Assembly (NCBI RefSeq): GCF_016599855.1
Contig: NZ_CP067041.1
Location: 2,294,001-2,358,000, forward strand
DNA: 64,000 nucleotides
Direction: 5' to 3'
Source of the DNA: Bradyrhizobium diazoefficiens
GTDB lineage: Bacteria > Pseudomonadota > Alphaproteobacteria > Rhizobiales > Xanthobacteraceae
Below, piece after piece: positions 7,448 through 17,031 of this stretch. Made by a program: the position numbers and the translations under genes. The notes below the pieces were generated by a model. That model was not told the DNA's origin, did not search any database, and worked only from the letters and a program-made list of their open reading frames with translations. Each line of letters starts with the position of its first letter. Position 1 is the stretch's first letter.

Positions 7448-9340
7448 CTATTTGAGCCCCTTGATCCGCCCGTCTGCATCGTGAATGCCGCCAGCCCGAG
7501 CGCGTTCATACAGCTCGCGCGCCTTCGCCGAATCGCCGGCGACGCCGCGGGCGTCCCAGGATTGCAGCACGTGAGGATCGTAAGTTTCGGCCAGCATGAA
7601 GGCAGCCTGTGCGCTGCCATACCCGAGAATGTATTCGAGCAATCTGCGGGCGGCGTTGATGTCCGCATGCTGCAGCAATGCGCTGGCATGGGCGAGCAGT
7701 CTTTCCTCGTTTGCAAGCGGACGCGGTGCTGCGCTCACAAGGACCGATCGTTCCGCCGCCGCGGTGGCCTTCGCATCAGCGGCGGCGGTGCCTGTTGTGA
7801 GCTGCGCGTTCGGCGGCGTTGCGGTGGAAGCTGGTACCTCGGGCGGAGGTGAGGTGGTAGCGTGGACGGTGCCCTGGCTCGGCGCGCGGCCCCGACCGTC
7901 GCGCGAGGGCGCCACCACAGCCGCGAATGCATTCCATGCGGCCAACCGAACCCGGACAGATCCGAACGTCGGGGGCGGCGCCTCGCTACTGCCTTCCTGC
8001 TCCTTTTCGCGCTTGGTTTTGGCCTTTGCGGCGGCTTCCGCGGCGCGCGAGGCTTCAGCCCGCGCCGCGTCGCGCTCACTCGTCAGCGACGCCGCCTCGC
8101 GCGTGAGAGCGTCCGCACGGCTGCGCTGCTGCTCGGCCTCGCGCTCCAGCGCCCGGTTGTGCTCGATCTCCGCAGTGCGGTGAGCAGCCAATTCTGAACT
8201 CGCCGTTTGCGCCGCAGTGAGTTCGGCCCGAAGCGAGTTCAACTGGCTGACCGCGTTCTCTGCCCTGGCCCGCTGGTTCTCGAGTTCGCGTGTCAGCGCC
8301 TGCTTTTGACCGGCATCTGCAGCGTTGCCCTTGGCAGCCTCGGAGGCCGCGGCCCGGAGGGTGCCGAGTTCGTTGATGAGGGTCTCCGTCTTGTCCTGTT
8401 CCTGCTTTAGCTCGCGCTCGAGAGCCTGCCGTTGTTCGGCCTCCGCCGCAGCAGATTTCGCGGCTTCGGATGCTGCGCTCCGCGCGGTGTCTAGTTCCGA
8501 GCGAAGCGAGGCAAGCTGGAGCGCAAAGCGTTTAGCTCCGTTCCGCCGGTCGACTGGACGCTCCTGCTTGAGTTCGCCTTCGGGCGCCTGCATTGCCTTT
8601 GAAGCCGCGACCCGTGCGACGTCGAGCTCCGTCCTCAGAAACGAGAGCTCACGCGATAGATTGCTGGTCTTTTCCCGTTCCTGTTCGAGCGCCTGTGTTT
8701 GCTGGATGCCGATCGCGATGGCGCTGACAGTGTGCGCCTGGATCTGACGCGCCGCTTCGAGCTCCGCTCGGATCGCGGCCAGTTCGCGCGTAAGCTTGTT
8801 CCTTCGTTCCCGCTCCTGATCCATCTGTAGCTTTTGATTGATCCGCTCCGCTTCGGAAGCGGCCTGAACGGCGCCTGAATCTGCAGGCAATGAAGAAGTC
8901 GTTTCATGCGCGGGGGTGTCAGCCGGAGCGCGTTGCCGATCGCTCCCGGTCGACCCGGCTGTCGCAGGCCTGCGAACGGGCAGTGGTTCGGCAGGCCGCG
9001 CTTTGTCCATGCGTTGAGCTAGGATCGGTCTACTTATGATTTCGCCGGTCTGCTCTCGTCCGCGCGTGGAGCTCCACCCCTCCAGCTTCGCCGTTGCGGT
9101 GAAGTGAGCGCCACGGCCGCCTTCGTCCAGGGAGTTGGCCTCGGCGGCTCCAATTAGAAGCGGCAGAAGCAACGTGACCGGAATGACCGTCAACGTAACG
9201 GCTCTGGCCCAAACGCGCAGGAGGCGAGCGATGTCGGACAACCCGCGTGCACGGAACGGAAATTGCGGGCGTCGAAGCCGGCGCGCAGTGGTCAGCGCGA
9301 CAACTCCTCCAATCCTTCCGGAAAGTCTGTGCACCCCCAT
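7448..9340 (-). CDS. Membrane-anchored coiled-coil protein with C-terminal Sel1-like repeats
   Basis: This 630-aa protein has a basic N-terminus and one hydrophobic segment near residues 47-69 (AVTLTVIPVTLLLPLLIG). A Pro-rich spacer is followed by a long Glu/Arg/Ala heptad-rich region, about residues 165-450, with repeated ELA-LR-EL patterns that predict an extended coiled coil. After a Pro/Thr/Ala linker, the last 90 residues (ARRLLEYILGYGSAQAAFML, then AKARELYERARAGG) look like Sel1/TPR-type helical repeats. It is the first gene of the operon with TAXI, TagO/VasI-like and PrmC-like genes. It probably scaffolds an envelope complex; no enzymatic motif was seen. Confidence 0.75.
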   Translation of the reverse strand: MGVHRLSGRIGGVVALTTARRLRRPQFPFRARGLSDIARLLRVWARAVTLTVIPVTLLLPLLIGAAEANSLDEGGRGAHFTATAKLEGWSSTRGREQTGEIISRPILAQRMDKARPAEPLPVRRPATAGSTGSDRQRAPADTPAHETTSSLPADSGAVQAASEAERINQKLQMDQERERRNKLTRELAAIRAELEAARQIQAHTVSAIAIGIQQTQALEQEREKTSNLSRELSFLRTELDVARVAASKAMQAPEGELKQERPVDRRNGAKRFALQLASLRSELDTARSAASEAAKSAAAEAEQRQALERELKQEQDKTETLINELGTLRAAASEAAKGNAADAGQKQALTRELENQRARAENAVSQLNSLRAELTAAQTASSELAAHRTAEIEHNRALEREAEQQRSRADALTREAASLTSERDAARAEASRAAEAAAKAKTKREKEQEGSSEAPPPTFGSVRVRLAAWNAFAAVVAPSRDGRGRAPSQGTVHATTSPPPEVPASTATPPNAQLTTGTAAADAKATAAAERSVLVSAAPRPLANEERLLAHASALLQHADINAARRLLEYILGYGSAQAAFMLAETYDPHVLQSWDARGVAGDSAKARELYERARAGGIHDADGRIKGLK

Positions 9341-9565
9341 TGCGATAGCCCAAATGTCTGGTAGCGATCATGGCTTGCCATTCATGACACCGCGTTCATC
9401 AGCGCGATGTCGAGGACGCAGTCGTGGTAGCCAAAACGGAGTAAAGGCGCCGGCGACGGAAATTAAGTTGATCGGACGAACCATTGCCAAAAGCTCCTTG
9501 ACCCCGACGGTTGCGTCTAAATAGCGTGTGAGGTGCACCTTCATCACACGCGCAGGAAGCACATC

Positions 9566-10102
9566 ATGAGCAAATCATTGGGCATTTGTGCCGGCGTGGC
9601 GGCCGTTGGACTGATCCTCGTAAGCGGCATTGAAACCCATGGCTCCGCGCAGTCCCTCTTCTCCACCAAAAATCCGGCTGTGTCGGCCAGGGATGCAAAT
9701 GCCAAAATGGCCAATCCGACCTCTCGGCCGCGGCTTCCGCATCGGCTTGTTGTCCACGTCGACGTCAACGATCCGGCCGTGATGAATCTCGCTCTCAACA
9801 ACGTCGGCAACGTGGCTCAGCATTACAGCGAGCTCAATCAAAAAGTCGAAATAGAAGTAGTCGCGTACGGGCCGGGACTGCACATGCTGCGAGATGACAC
9901 ATCCCCCGTAAAAGGGCGTATCAAGGCGATGAGCGAAACCACGCCCGGCCTTACGTTTTCTGCATGTGGGAATACGCGCGAGAACATGGCGAAGAACGAG
10001 GGCAAAGATGTTCCCCTCATTTCGCAAGCGAAGATCACCAAGTCCGGTGTTGTACGCTTGATGGAGCTTCAGGAGCAAGGCTGGAGCTACCTGCGGCCTT
10101 GA
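9566..10102 (+). CDS. Periplasmic DsrE/DsrF-like protein
   Basis: This 178-aa product begins at the ATG of MSKSLGICAGVAAVG, which gives a clean signal peptide; an upstream in-frame ATG adds only a basic leader. The mature part holds a DsrE-like fold: HRLVVHVDVNDPAVMNLALN, then VEIEVVAYGPGLHML, a cysteine in FSACGNTRENM, and a C-terminal GVVRLMELQEQGWSYLRP. DsrE-like proteins are small sulfur-relay or thiol proteins; exported versions are common but their role is not settled. It is divergent from the coiled-coil operon and has no obvious operon partner. Confidence 0.75.
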   Translation: MSKSLGICAGVAAVGLILVSGIETHGSAQSLFSTKNPAVSARDANAKMANPTSRPRLPHRLVVHVDVNDPAVMNLALNNVGNVAQHYSELNQKVEIEVVAYGPGLHMLRDDTSPVKGRIKAMSETTPGLTFSACGNTRENMAKNEGKDVPLISQAKITKSGVVRLMELQEQGWSYLRP

Positions 10103-10240
10103 CGGTCGTACTCGGCACGTCCAAGAGGTCGAGGCCTCGGAGCCGGTTGGAGCGCGACCGGCCCAATTTTTCTGTACTTACCTGTCGCGCCAAGACCGCC
10201 GCCTCAAAAGACCGCCACCTTAAAAGCACGTTATTGTGGA

Positions 10241-12958
10241 TCAAGAGCAGGACGCCGCGATCGCGCGCTCGATCACTGGTCGATTGATCGAGAGGTGCGG
10301 CTCGACCACCAGATCAAGATGTCCGCCGGCGATCGGGATCACGTCCAGTTCTTCAAACAGCGAGTCCCACCCGAGGCGCGGCGTTACGTCTCGCCGATGG
10401 CAGGCGAAGACGGTTCCCTTTATGGGTAGACGAGGCTTGCTATCCAAAATCCAGCGTCCGAATGCGCGCATCCGCAGGAGTTCCTCGAGCTCGAGCTTGA
10501 GCATGAAACGCGTGTTTGCCAGGCGAGACCATGTCATGGCGTCGATGAGCCTGCAGAATCGAACCTCTTGGCCCATGCGAGCCGCAAACTTCGCTACGGA
10601 GCGGCAAAGCATGCGGTAGATCGTCACGCGATGCGATCGAATTCGCTGCAGTGTGCGAGAAAAGGCTTCGCGGTGATTTGCTCTGCGAGCGCCCACATTG
10701 GTGTCGAGGATGCCCAGGAATTTGACCGCACGGCCCTGTTCGATCAATCGGCTTGCAACTTCGAAGGCGACGCCGCCCCCAAGGGAATAGCCGATCATTC
10801 GAACATCGCCACGTGGTTCGGCCGCATTGATCTGTTCGACGGCCAGCGCGGCCATCTCCCGGACCGAATCGCGCCCCGCGAGGCTCCAGCTCAGGTCCGG
10901 ATAGCGAATGGGTATGACCTGCGCCACTTGGCTCAGCTGAGCGCCAAAGGCTGCCATACTCGGGCCGTACCCCATGGAGCCGGGCAGAATTACAAGAGTT
11001 GGAAGGGGCGCGTGGTCCAGATGCTGCCGCACCGGTGGATCCACCGCGGCGACGGCGCGGATCATGTCTTCGGCGCTCATATCTACCGTGAATGCTTCCA
11101 TGTTGAGTTCGCGGCCGATCAGCTCTTCGAGATCCATGACGCAGCGCAGGAGCTTCAGAGAATCGCCGCCGGCCTCGTCCCAACGTCCGGCAGCTTCCGG
11201 CGCGCCGAGGATGCTGCTCCACACCTGCTCCACGGCCTTGTTGGCCTCGGCCACTCTCTGCATCGCAGGCATCGGCACGGGCGAGGTCTTTTTGCTCTCC
11301 AGATCGAGCAGTTTCAGTCTGGCGTAATCGATCTTCCCGCCTGGAAGACGCGGAATCTCCAGCACTTCGTGCAGCCTGGTCGGATGCAAGGCCGCAGGAA
11401 GAGCCTGCCGGATCATGTCACGAAGATCGGTCTGGAAGTTCGGTCTTATTGGATTTGTCGGCGATGCAAATAAGACCAGTTCGTTCGAGTCCGTCACGAC
11501 AGCGACAGCATCCTTTACATAGCTTAGCTTGCGCAGCGTACTCTCGAGTTCGGCCGGCTCGACACGCTGACCGTTGATCTTGAGCTGGCGTCCTTTCCGT
11601 CCAACGATCCGCATCAGTCCATGCGTGTCCACGACGACGAGATCGCCGGTCTGGTAGACGCGAGACTTTGGGTCATCCGGGGCAGGCAATGCCGGAGCAA
11701 GCCGCCCGCCTTCCCAATATCCGAGCATGACGTATCTGCTCTTGATAACCAGTTCGCCGACTTGGCCGCACGGGACGGATTTTCCGCTTTCGTCGAGCAC
11801 GGCATAACATATGCCGGGAAGCAGATACCCAACTGGGACGCTGACGCCATCCTCTCGCCATTCCTTGGGAAGAAACCACTGGGTGCCGGTGGTTTCGGTC
11901 GAAAGATAGCTGACCTGGATGAAGCAGCTCGGCTTCACCGCTTTGCGGACAAGCGCAATATCGGTCCACAGCACCTTTTCCCCGCCGATGCGAATGATGC
12001 GAAGTGAATCGAAATCGCCTTGCCGGCTGGCGTTGATCAGTGCTCGAGCCAACGCTGGTACAACATAAGTAATCGTCACCCGCTGCGTGGCGATCTGGCG
12101 GAGAACGCCGCGCAATCCGAGGATCTCGACGTCGACGATGTGCAGTTTCGCCCCCGTCAACAAGGCCGACAGCATCTCTCGGCAACCGGCGATCGTGGTG
12201 GGACCGCTCAGAGGCATAAAGACGTCAGCCGCGCCTATGTGACATGCATCCACATATTGCTGAACGCGCTGGAGCAGGTTGCGTTGGCTGTTTACGACGC
12301 CCTTTGGCGCTCCCGTGCTGCCGGAAGTATAGAGCACTACGGCCGGCGCATCGACCGAAACCTGTGCCATCATCGAGGTTGCTGCTGAAGGTTCACTTGC
12401 ACTCGCAACGTCAAGCCAGAGCAGGCCGTGTTGCTTGATCCAGCCGGCAGAAGCAAAGGCATCCTGTCCGATCAGCACGGAAATCCGTGCCGCCGTCGCG
12501 ATGCCCATGAGCCGCTGAACTGGGTCGCGCGGATTGAGTGGGACGAGGACTCGTCCGGCCGCCATGCAGGCCAGCATGGCGATTGGCTGCCAGGCTGAGC
12601 CGCGCAACAGCCATCCGACGGCCTCCCCCTCAGGGATTCGAGTCCCGATAGCCTGGGCCAAGGTCAAGACCCGGCGCAGCAGCTGTGAGTACGTAAAGCA
12701 ATGATTGCCATCGCTGATTGCGACCTTGTTGGGAAACTTCGCCGTCACCGCAATCAGGTGATCGATGGCGGAGACGTTGGCAAACTCGGCTCCCAAGGGA
12801 TCGAACGGTTGATCGACCGGGCCGTGCAGATCGAGAGCCACGTCGGCAGGTTTTAACCAGCGCGCGGGAAGCTGCTGAACGGTCGAGGGCGGATGCGTGT
12901 CGAGAGCCTCGCATGAACCACCAGACGGATGTGTACCGCTAAGAGTCTGAAGCTGCAT
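10241..12958 (-). CDS. NRPS-like single protein: adenylation, carrier and thioesterase domains (no condensation domain)
   Basis: This 905-aa protein starts at the only ATG near the homology start; a TTG at 13150 would add a low-complexity leader. The ANL domain spans about residues 60-550, with ATP loop YTSGSTGAPKG near 212 and catalytic lysine in LPGGKIDYARL near 540. A peptidyl/acyl carrier domain follows with phosphopantetheine serine in GGDSLKLL near 598. The alpha/beta-hydrolase thioesterase (about 665-900) has nucleophile GYSLGGG near 724 and a C-terminal histidine in GGHLDLV. It should activate one carboxylic or amino acid, load it on its own carrier and release or transfer it. There is no condensation domain. 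It lies 204 bp downstream of the Wzz-like gene in the EPS locus, and its thioesterase is a paralog of the stand-alone gene at 30803-31720. Confidence 0.9.
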   Translation of the reverse strand: MQLQTLSGTHPSGGSCEALDTHPPSTVQQLPARWLKPADVALDLHGPVDQPFDPLGAEFANVSAIDHLIAVTAKFPNKVAISDGNHCFTYSQLLRRVLTLAQAIGTRIPEGEAVGWLLRGSAWQPIAMLACMAAGRVLVPLNPRDPVQRLMGIATAARISVLIGQDAFASAGWIKQHGLLWLDVASASEPSAATSMMAQVSVDAPAVVLYTSGSTGAPKGVVNSQRNLLQRVQQYVDACHIGAADVFMPLSGPTTIAGCREMLSALLTGAKLHIVDVEILGLRGVLRQIATQRVTITYVVPALARALINASRQGDFDSLRIIRIGGEKVLWTDIALVRKAVKPSCFIQVSYLSTETTGTQWFLPKEWREDGVSVPVGYLLPGICYAVLDESGKSVPCGQVGELVIKSRYVMLGYWEGGRLAPALPAPDDPKSRVYQTGDLVVVDTHGLMRIVGRKGRQLKINGQRVEPAELESTLRKLSYVKDAVAVVTDSNELVLFASPTNPIRPNFQTDLRDMIRQALPAALHPTRLHEVLEIPRLPGGKIDYARLKLLDLESKKTSPVPMPAMQRVAEANKAVEQVWSSILGAPEAAGRWDEAGGDSLKLLRCVMDLEELIGRELNMEAFTVDMSAEDMIRAVAAVDPPVRQHLDHAPLPTLVILPGSMGYGPSMAAFGAQLSQVAQVIPIRYPDLSWSLAGRDSVREMAALAVEQINAAEPRGDVRMIGYSLGGGVAFEVASRLIEQGRAVKFLGILDTNVGARRANHREAFSRTLQRIRSHRVTIYRMLCRSVAKFAARMGQEVRFCRLIDAMTWSRLANTRFMLKLELEELLRMRAFGRWILDSKPRLPIKGTVFACHRRDVTPRLGWDSLFEELDVIPIAGGHLDLVVEPHLSINRPVIERAIAASCS

Positions 12959-13162
12959 CACTGTACCGCCATGTTCCTGCCCTAGCGTAGGCCATTCCGG
13001 TCTTGGCCCGCATACTTCAAATGAAGGATGCGGTTGCCTTTGTGCGCTGTCCGGCACTACGCGCCATCGGATCCAGGGAGATGGCGCGCGCCTGGCCACC
13101 GGCTCGGCTTCTCGCCATATCAAAAGGCCGGATTGCTGACACTCATCCAAGTTGTCTGGTCG

Positions 13163-15028
13163 TCATTCCCGAGCCCTCAGGCCGGATGCAGCGGCGCCGG
13201 AAGCATCGATGACCGGCTCGATGCTCATCCATCTTGCCGCCGCTGCTTTGAGGCGGCGATAGCGGACCATCAACATCGACGACGGTTCGACATCCGATGG
13301 CGCAATCTCCGACGGCACGCCTTGCGTCAGGACGCACCAGAATTTGATATGGGCATCAAGATCCGACGTCCGGGCAAACCGATTCAAAGTGCTCCGTACG
13401 ACGTCTCGGCTCGTGCTTCCGGCGCGGATTGCAAGTAGAACATGATCGGCCCAGGAGGCGAGTAGTCTCACTTCCGGCGCATCATCCAGCGAAGGAGCGT
13501 TGATGACGACGAGATCGTAGGCATTTCGAAAGTGCTCAAACAACGAAGCGACTTTCGGGCCCGCCAACGGCCCCAGGTGGCTTCCCTCGGACAGTCTTGA
13601 CGATATGTAGTCGATACCGAGCTCCGGAATGTGCTGAACGGCTTTGGCTGCCGCTCCGTCCTGCGCCAGCAGCTTGAAGAGATCGGCGAACTCGCCGCCG
13701 GCGCGGCGGGGCACCTGGGCGAAATCCAGAAATAGAATGCGCTGTCCGAGCTGAGCGGCGCAAAAGCCGAAACTCCACGCGATCGCGCTCTTGCCTTCAC
13801 CGTGCAAGCTGGATGTCACCAGGACAACGTGCTGCGACCGTGGCGCGACAGGATCGGTTGCCATGAGCGATACTACGGTTGAGCGAATGGCCCTGTTGCA
13901 CGAAATAGTCGAGTTCTCTACGAACCGCCGCGGTGAGCTGCTCAGCTCCAGAGGGATCGAAGGTATTAACCCGACACACGGGATGTCCAATGCCTCCGCA
14001 GCTTCTGCCTCCGTGTGCAGAGTCCGATCCAGATGATTCAGGATGACCGCGACGAGACAGGCCAGGAGAGCGAACAGAATTGTGATGGGAGGGACGAGGA
14101 GGAACGGATTCAATGAACTGGGCTGGTCCGGTGGCGAGGCATCCGCGATGACGGTCACGTCCGGTTCGGCGACGACGCTCTTCGTGGTCAGTTCCTGCCG
14201 TTTTCGCAGCAGAGTTTCATATTGCTGTGCCAGCGTGGTGATCTTCCACTCCAACGCGGCGCTCTGTGATGACAAGGTCTGATTTGAGCGGCTGGCGTCC
14301 CATTCCTCCTTTGCCTTGGATAGGTCATGCTGCACCATGGCCGATTGTGCCGCGATGGCGTCCAGAGCCTGGAGCTCAACACTGTGCTTTTGCCGGATTA
14401 GCTCGTCGGCGTAGGATCGTGCGACCAGATTTGCGATGTCGGTGGCCCGCTGCGGATTGCTATCGCTGGCGATAACGCTGATCACTCTGGACCTGCGTTC
14501 CTGACTGATCTTCAAACGCCCCTTCAAGGCCGCCACTGCCGCGCCATCGCTCGGTCGCTCTGTTCGGAACGGGAGAAATGCCTTTACTTTCGACCATGCT
14601 GCGTCGGGCAGCCACTCCATCGCTTTTCCCTGCGTCGGCTTGTCGAGCAGCCTCACCGCAGGAAGGAGCCGCCTCAGATAGGCATCGGACGACATGACGG
14701 TCACGTGCGTGTCGATGGTGGGATCGTCCGAGCCGCCAGTCGACGCGGAGGAATTCCCAGGCGCGCCGGCATTGTCCGGGCCGGTTCGGACGTTCACGAC
14801 AAGCTGTGCCGTCGCGCGATAGGACGGGGACATGAGAAGGCTACCCAGCGCCGCGAGCAGCGCGCCTGCGCCGATCGTTTTGATGATGAAGCGCTTGTAT
14901 AGCCTCATGCTCTCCAGGACGTGCCTGAATGCCGCGAGAGCCTCATCGGGAGGAGGCTCATCGGCTTTCGACCGTGCCTGGGACAGAATTGTCACGGGCA
15001 GAATCCGGTTACCTCCAAACGCTTCCAT
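13163..15028 (-). CDS. Wzz/GumC-type polysaccharide copolymerase with degenerate BY-kinase domain
   Basis: This 621-aa inner-membrane protein starts at an ATG preceded by GAGGAG. Transmembrane segments lie near residues 46-65 (FIIKTIGAGALLAALGSLL) and 306-330, bracketing a periplasmic coiled-coil chain-length domain. The cytoplasmic C-terminus resembles a bacterial tyrosine kinase: Walker A SSLHGEGKS is near 409. However, Walker A' reads LFLDFAQVP where DxDxR is expected, and Walker B reads VVINAPS with Asn for Asp. There is no C-terminal tyrosine cluster. It likely controls chain length with a nucleotide-binding but catalytically weak kinase domain. It follows the AsnB-like gene by 11 bp. 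Confidence 0.88.
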   Translation of the reverse strand: MEAFGGNRILPVTILSQARSKADEPPPDEALAAFRHVLESMRLYKRFIIKTIGAGALLAALGSLLMSPSYRATAQLVVNVRTGPDNAGAPGNSSASTGGSDDPTIDTHVTVMSSDAYLRRLLPAVRLLDKPTQGKAMEWLPDAAWSKVKAFLPFRTERPSDGAAVAALKGRLKISQERRSRVISVIASDSNPQRATDIANLVARSYADELIRQKHSVELQALDAIAAQSAMVQHDLSKAKEEWDASRSNQTLSSQSAALEWKITTLAQQYETLLRKRQELTTKSVVAEPDVTVIADASPPDQPSSLNPFLLVPPITILFALLACLVAVILNHLDRTLHTEAEAAEALDIPCVGLIPSIPLELSSSPRRFVENSTISCNRAIRSTVVSLMATDPVAPRSQHVVLVTSSLHGEGKSAIAWSFGFCAAQLGQRILFLDFAQVPRRAGGEFADLFKLLAQDGAAAKAVQHIPELGIDYISSRLSEGSHLGPLAGPKVASLFEHFRNAYDLVVINAPSLDDAPEVRLLASWADHVLLAIRAGSTSRDVVRSTLNRFARTSDLDAHIKFWCVLTQGVPSEIAPSDVEPSSMLMVRYRRLKAAAARWMSIEPVIDASGAAASGLRARE

Positions 15029-15039
15029 CGCGTGCTCCT

Positions 15040-17028
15040 CTACTGCGCCGGCTCCATTACGTCCGCTGTTTGGGATGTCTCGTGGGCAACTGATGTGTCG
15101 AGCCAGGACTGCAGCATCAGGACAGCCCACAGCGGTCGCGAGAAATCTCGGCCGCCACTAAGATGTTGCAGCCAGCAGCTCTGCACCTGCGTGACGTCCA
15201 GAAGATGCTGATTGCGAAGGCGCGATTCGGACATCAGGTCTGATGCCCATGAACGAAGAGGTCCTTTGAGCCAGGTGCCGATCGGCACGTCGAAACCCTG
15301 TTTCGGTCGCTCGAACAGGTGACGGGGCACGTAGCGGCCAAGGACCTGACGCAAGAGCCATTTCCCCTGACCATGACGCACCTTCGCTGAGTTCGGCAGC
15401 GTCCAACTGAACTCAACAACGCGATGGTCGAGAAGCGGGCAGCGGGCCTCGAGGCTGGTCGCCATGCTGGCGCGATCGAGTTTCACGAGAATGTCGCTTG
15501 GGAGATACCTAAGCATATCCCGCACGACGAGATCGGACAGAAGATCGTTGAGCGGCGGGATCGGGTCCGAAGCCGCGTCTGCCTGCGTCCGCGTCAACTG
15601 CAGTTCGGAGAGCCGCGTCGATCTGCGGTACATCTCGCCAACGTCACTGCTATCGATAAGGTCTGCCAGGCGGTTGATCCGATCGCCGCTGGCCATGCGC
15701 TGCAACCAGGTCGGAAGATGAAGCGTTTCGACCATACCTTCGCGCATGCCCCGGCCGAGCAGTGCCACGCCGCTTGCGGCAATCGTTCGCACTGTACGGT
15801 TCGAGCTCAGCAGAGGCGCCAAACGGGTGGATAGAACGTGCCTGGAATACCCGGCAAAGCACTCATCACCTCCGTCGCCGGACAGGGCGACGGTGACTTC
15901 CTGCCGTGCAAGACGAGACAGAAGCAGCGTCGGGATCTGCGATTCATCGGCAAACGGCTCATCCCAGACGGTTGGAAGTTCGGGAATGACCGCCCTGGCT
16001 TCTTCGGGCGTGAGACGTAGCTCGGTATGGCTCGTGCCGAGATGCCGCGCCACGGCCGCGGCGCTGGTCGTCTCGTCGAAGCCGCGTTCACCGAAGCCGA
16101 TCGTGTACGTCCGCACCGGCGAGGCCGATTGGGCTTGCATCAGGGCTGCGACCGTGGAACTGTCGATTCCGCCCGAGAGGAAAAGCCCGACCGGCACGTC
16201 GGCAACCATTCGGTCGCCGACTGCGGCTTTGAGCAGATCGCTAAGGTGGGCCACGAGCTGTTGGTCATCCGCAGCCGCGGGTGCTGCGCGACCCGCGCGA
16301 GCGACATCGACCAGCGACCACCACAAGCGTGCGCGTTCTCGTAGCGCCGCGGCGTCCCGCCAGACCGAGAGATCCTCGGCACGGATGGATAGGACGCCAC
16401 CGGGTGGAAGCTTGAAGACGCCGCGCCAAATACACTGGTCCTCCGGCAACCATCCGCGCTCCAGAAAGGCCGCGATGGCACGTGGATCGATCTCCTGATG
16501 AAACTCAGGAAATGCAGCGACGGCCTTCAGCTCCGACGCGAATACAAGCGCATTTGGTGTCCGCGCGACGTAGAGCGGCTTCTTTCCCATTCGATCGCGG
16601 GCCAAATGCAGCGTGCGGGTCCGGCGGTCCCACAAGCCGATTGCGAACATCCCATTGGTGCGTTGGAGGGCCTTCTCAAGCCCCCATCTCTCGATCAAGG
16701 CAAGCAAGACCTCCGTATCGCTATTGCCGGTGAAGCGCTTGCCTTCTCGCGCGAGTTCTTGGCGCAGCGGCTTGTAATTGTAGATCTCGCCGTTGAATGT
16801 GATGACGAAGCGGCCGTCAGTCGAAAGCATTGGCTGTCGGCCGGCATCGGAAATATCGATTATGGCGAGCCTGCGATGTCCGAACGCAACTCCGGCGTCC
16901 CGATCGCTCCAGAATCCGTCCGCGTCGGGACCGCGGTGGCGCAGGCGAGCGGTCATCGGCCCGATTGCCGCCAGGTCGGCGGATCGAGAAGAGTGCTGCG
17001 TCTGAAGTATCCCGGTGATTCCACACAT
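15040..17028 (-). CDS. Asparagine-synthase-like glutamine amidotransferase (first copy)
   Basis: This 662-aa protein starts MCGITGI, giving Cys2 as glutaminase nucleophile after Met removal. An Ntn glutaminase domain runs to about residue 210. The synthetase domain has PP-loop LFLSGGIDSST near 283 and a conserved late motif RYLPSDILVKLDRASMA. Classical AsnB makes asparagine. In polysaccharide loci, homologues such as WbpS of Pseudomonas amidate uronic-acid residues, and in exosortase-linked loci they accompany acyl-CoA ligases. Its position between the Wzy-like and Wzz-like genes argues for amidation of a sugar carboxylate or of the acyl group activated by the neighbouring ANL-PCP-TE protein. 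Substrate not determined. Confidence 0.88.
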   Translation of the reverse strand: MCGITGILQTQHSSRSADLAAIGPMTARLRHRGPDADGFWSDRDAGVAFGHRRLAIIDISDAGRQPMLSTDGRFVITFNGEIYNYKPLRQELAREGKRFTGNSDTEVLLALIERWGLEKALQRTNGMFAIGLWDRRTRTLHLARDRMGKKPLYVARTPNALVFASELKAVAAFPEFHQEIDPRAIAAFLERGWLPEDQCIWRGVFKLPPGGVLSIRAEDLSVWRDAAALRERARLWWSLVDVARAGRAAPAAADDQQLVAHLSDLLKAAVGDRMVADVPVGLFLSGGIDSSTVAALMQAQSASPVRTYTIGFGERGFDETTSAAAVARHLGTSHTELRLTPEEARAVIPELPTVWDEPFADESQIPTLLLSRLARQEVTVALSGDGGDECFAGYSRHVLSTRLAPLLSSNRTVRTIAASGVALLGRGMREGMVETLHLPTWLQRMASGDRINRLADLIDSSDVGEMYRRSTRLSELQLTRTQADAASDPIPPLNDLLSDLVVRDMLRYLPSDILVKLDRASMATSLEARCPLLDHRVVEFSWTLPNSAKVRHGQGKWLLRQVLGRYVPRHLFERPKQGFDVPIGTWLKGPLRSWASDLMSESRLRNQHLLDVTQVQSCWLQHLSGGRDFSRPLWAVLMLQSWLDTSVAHETSQTADVMEPAQ

Positions 17029-17031
17029 GAT

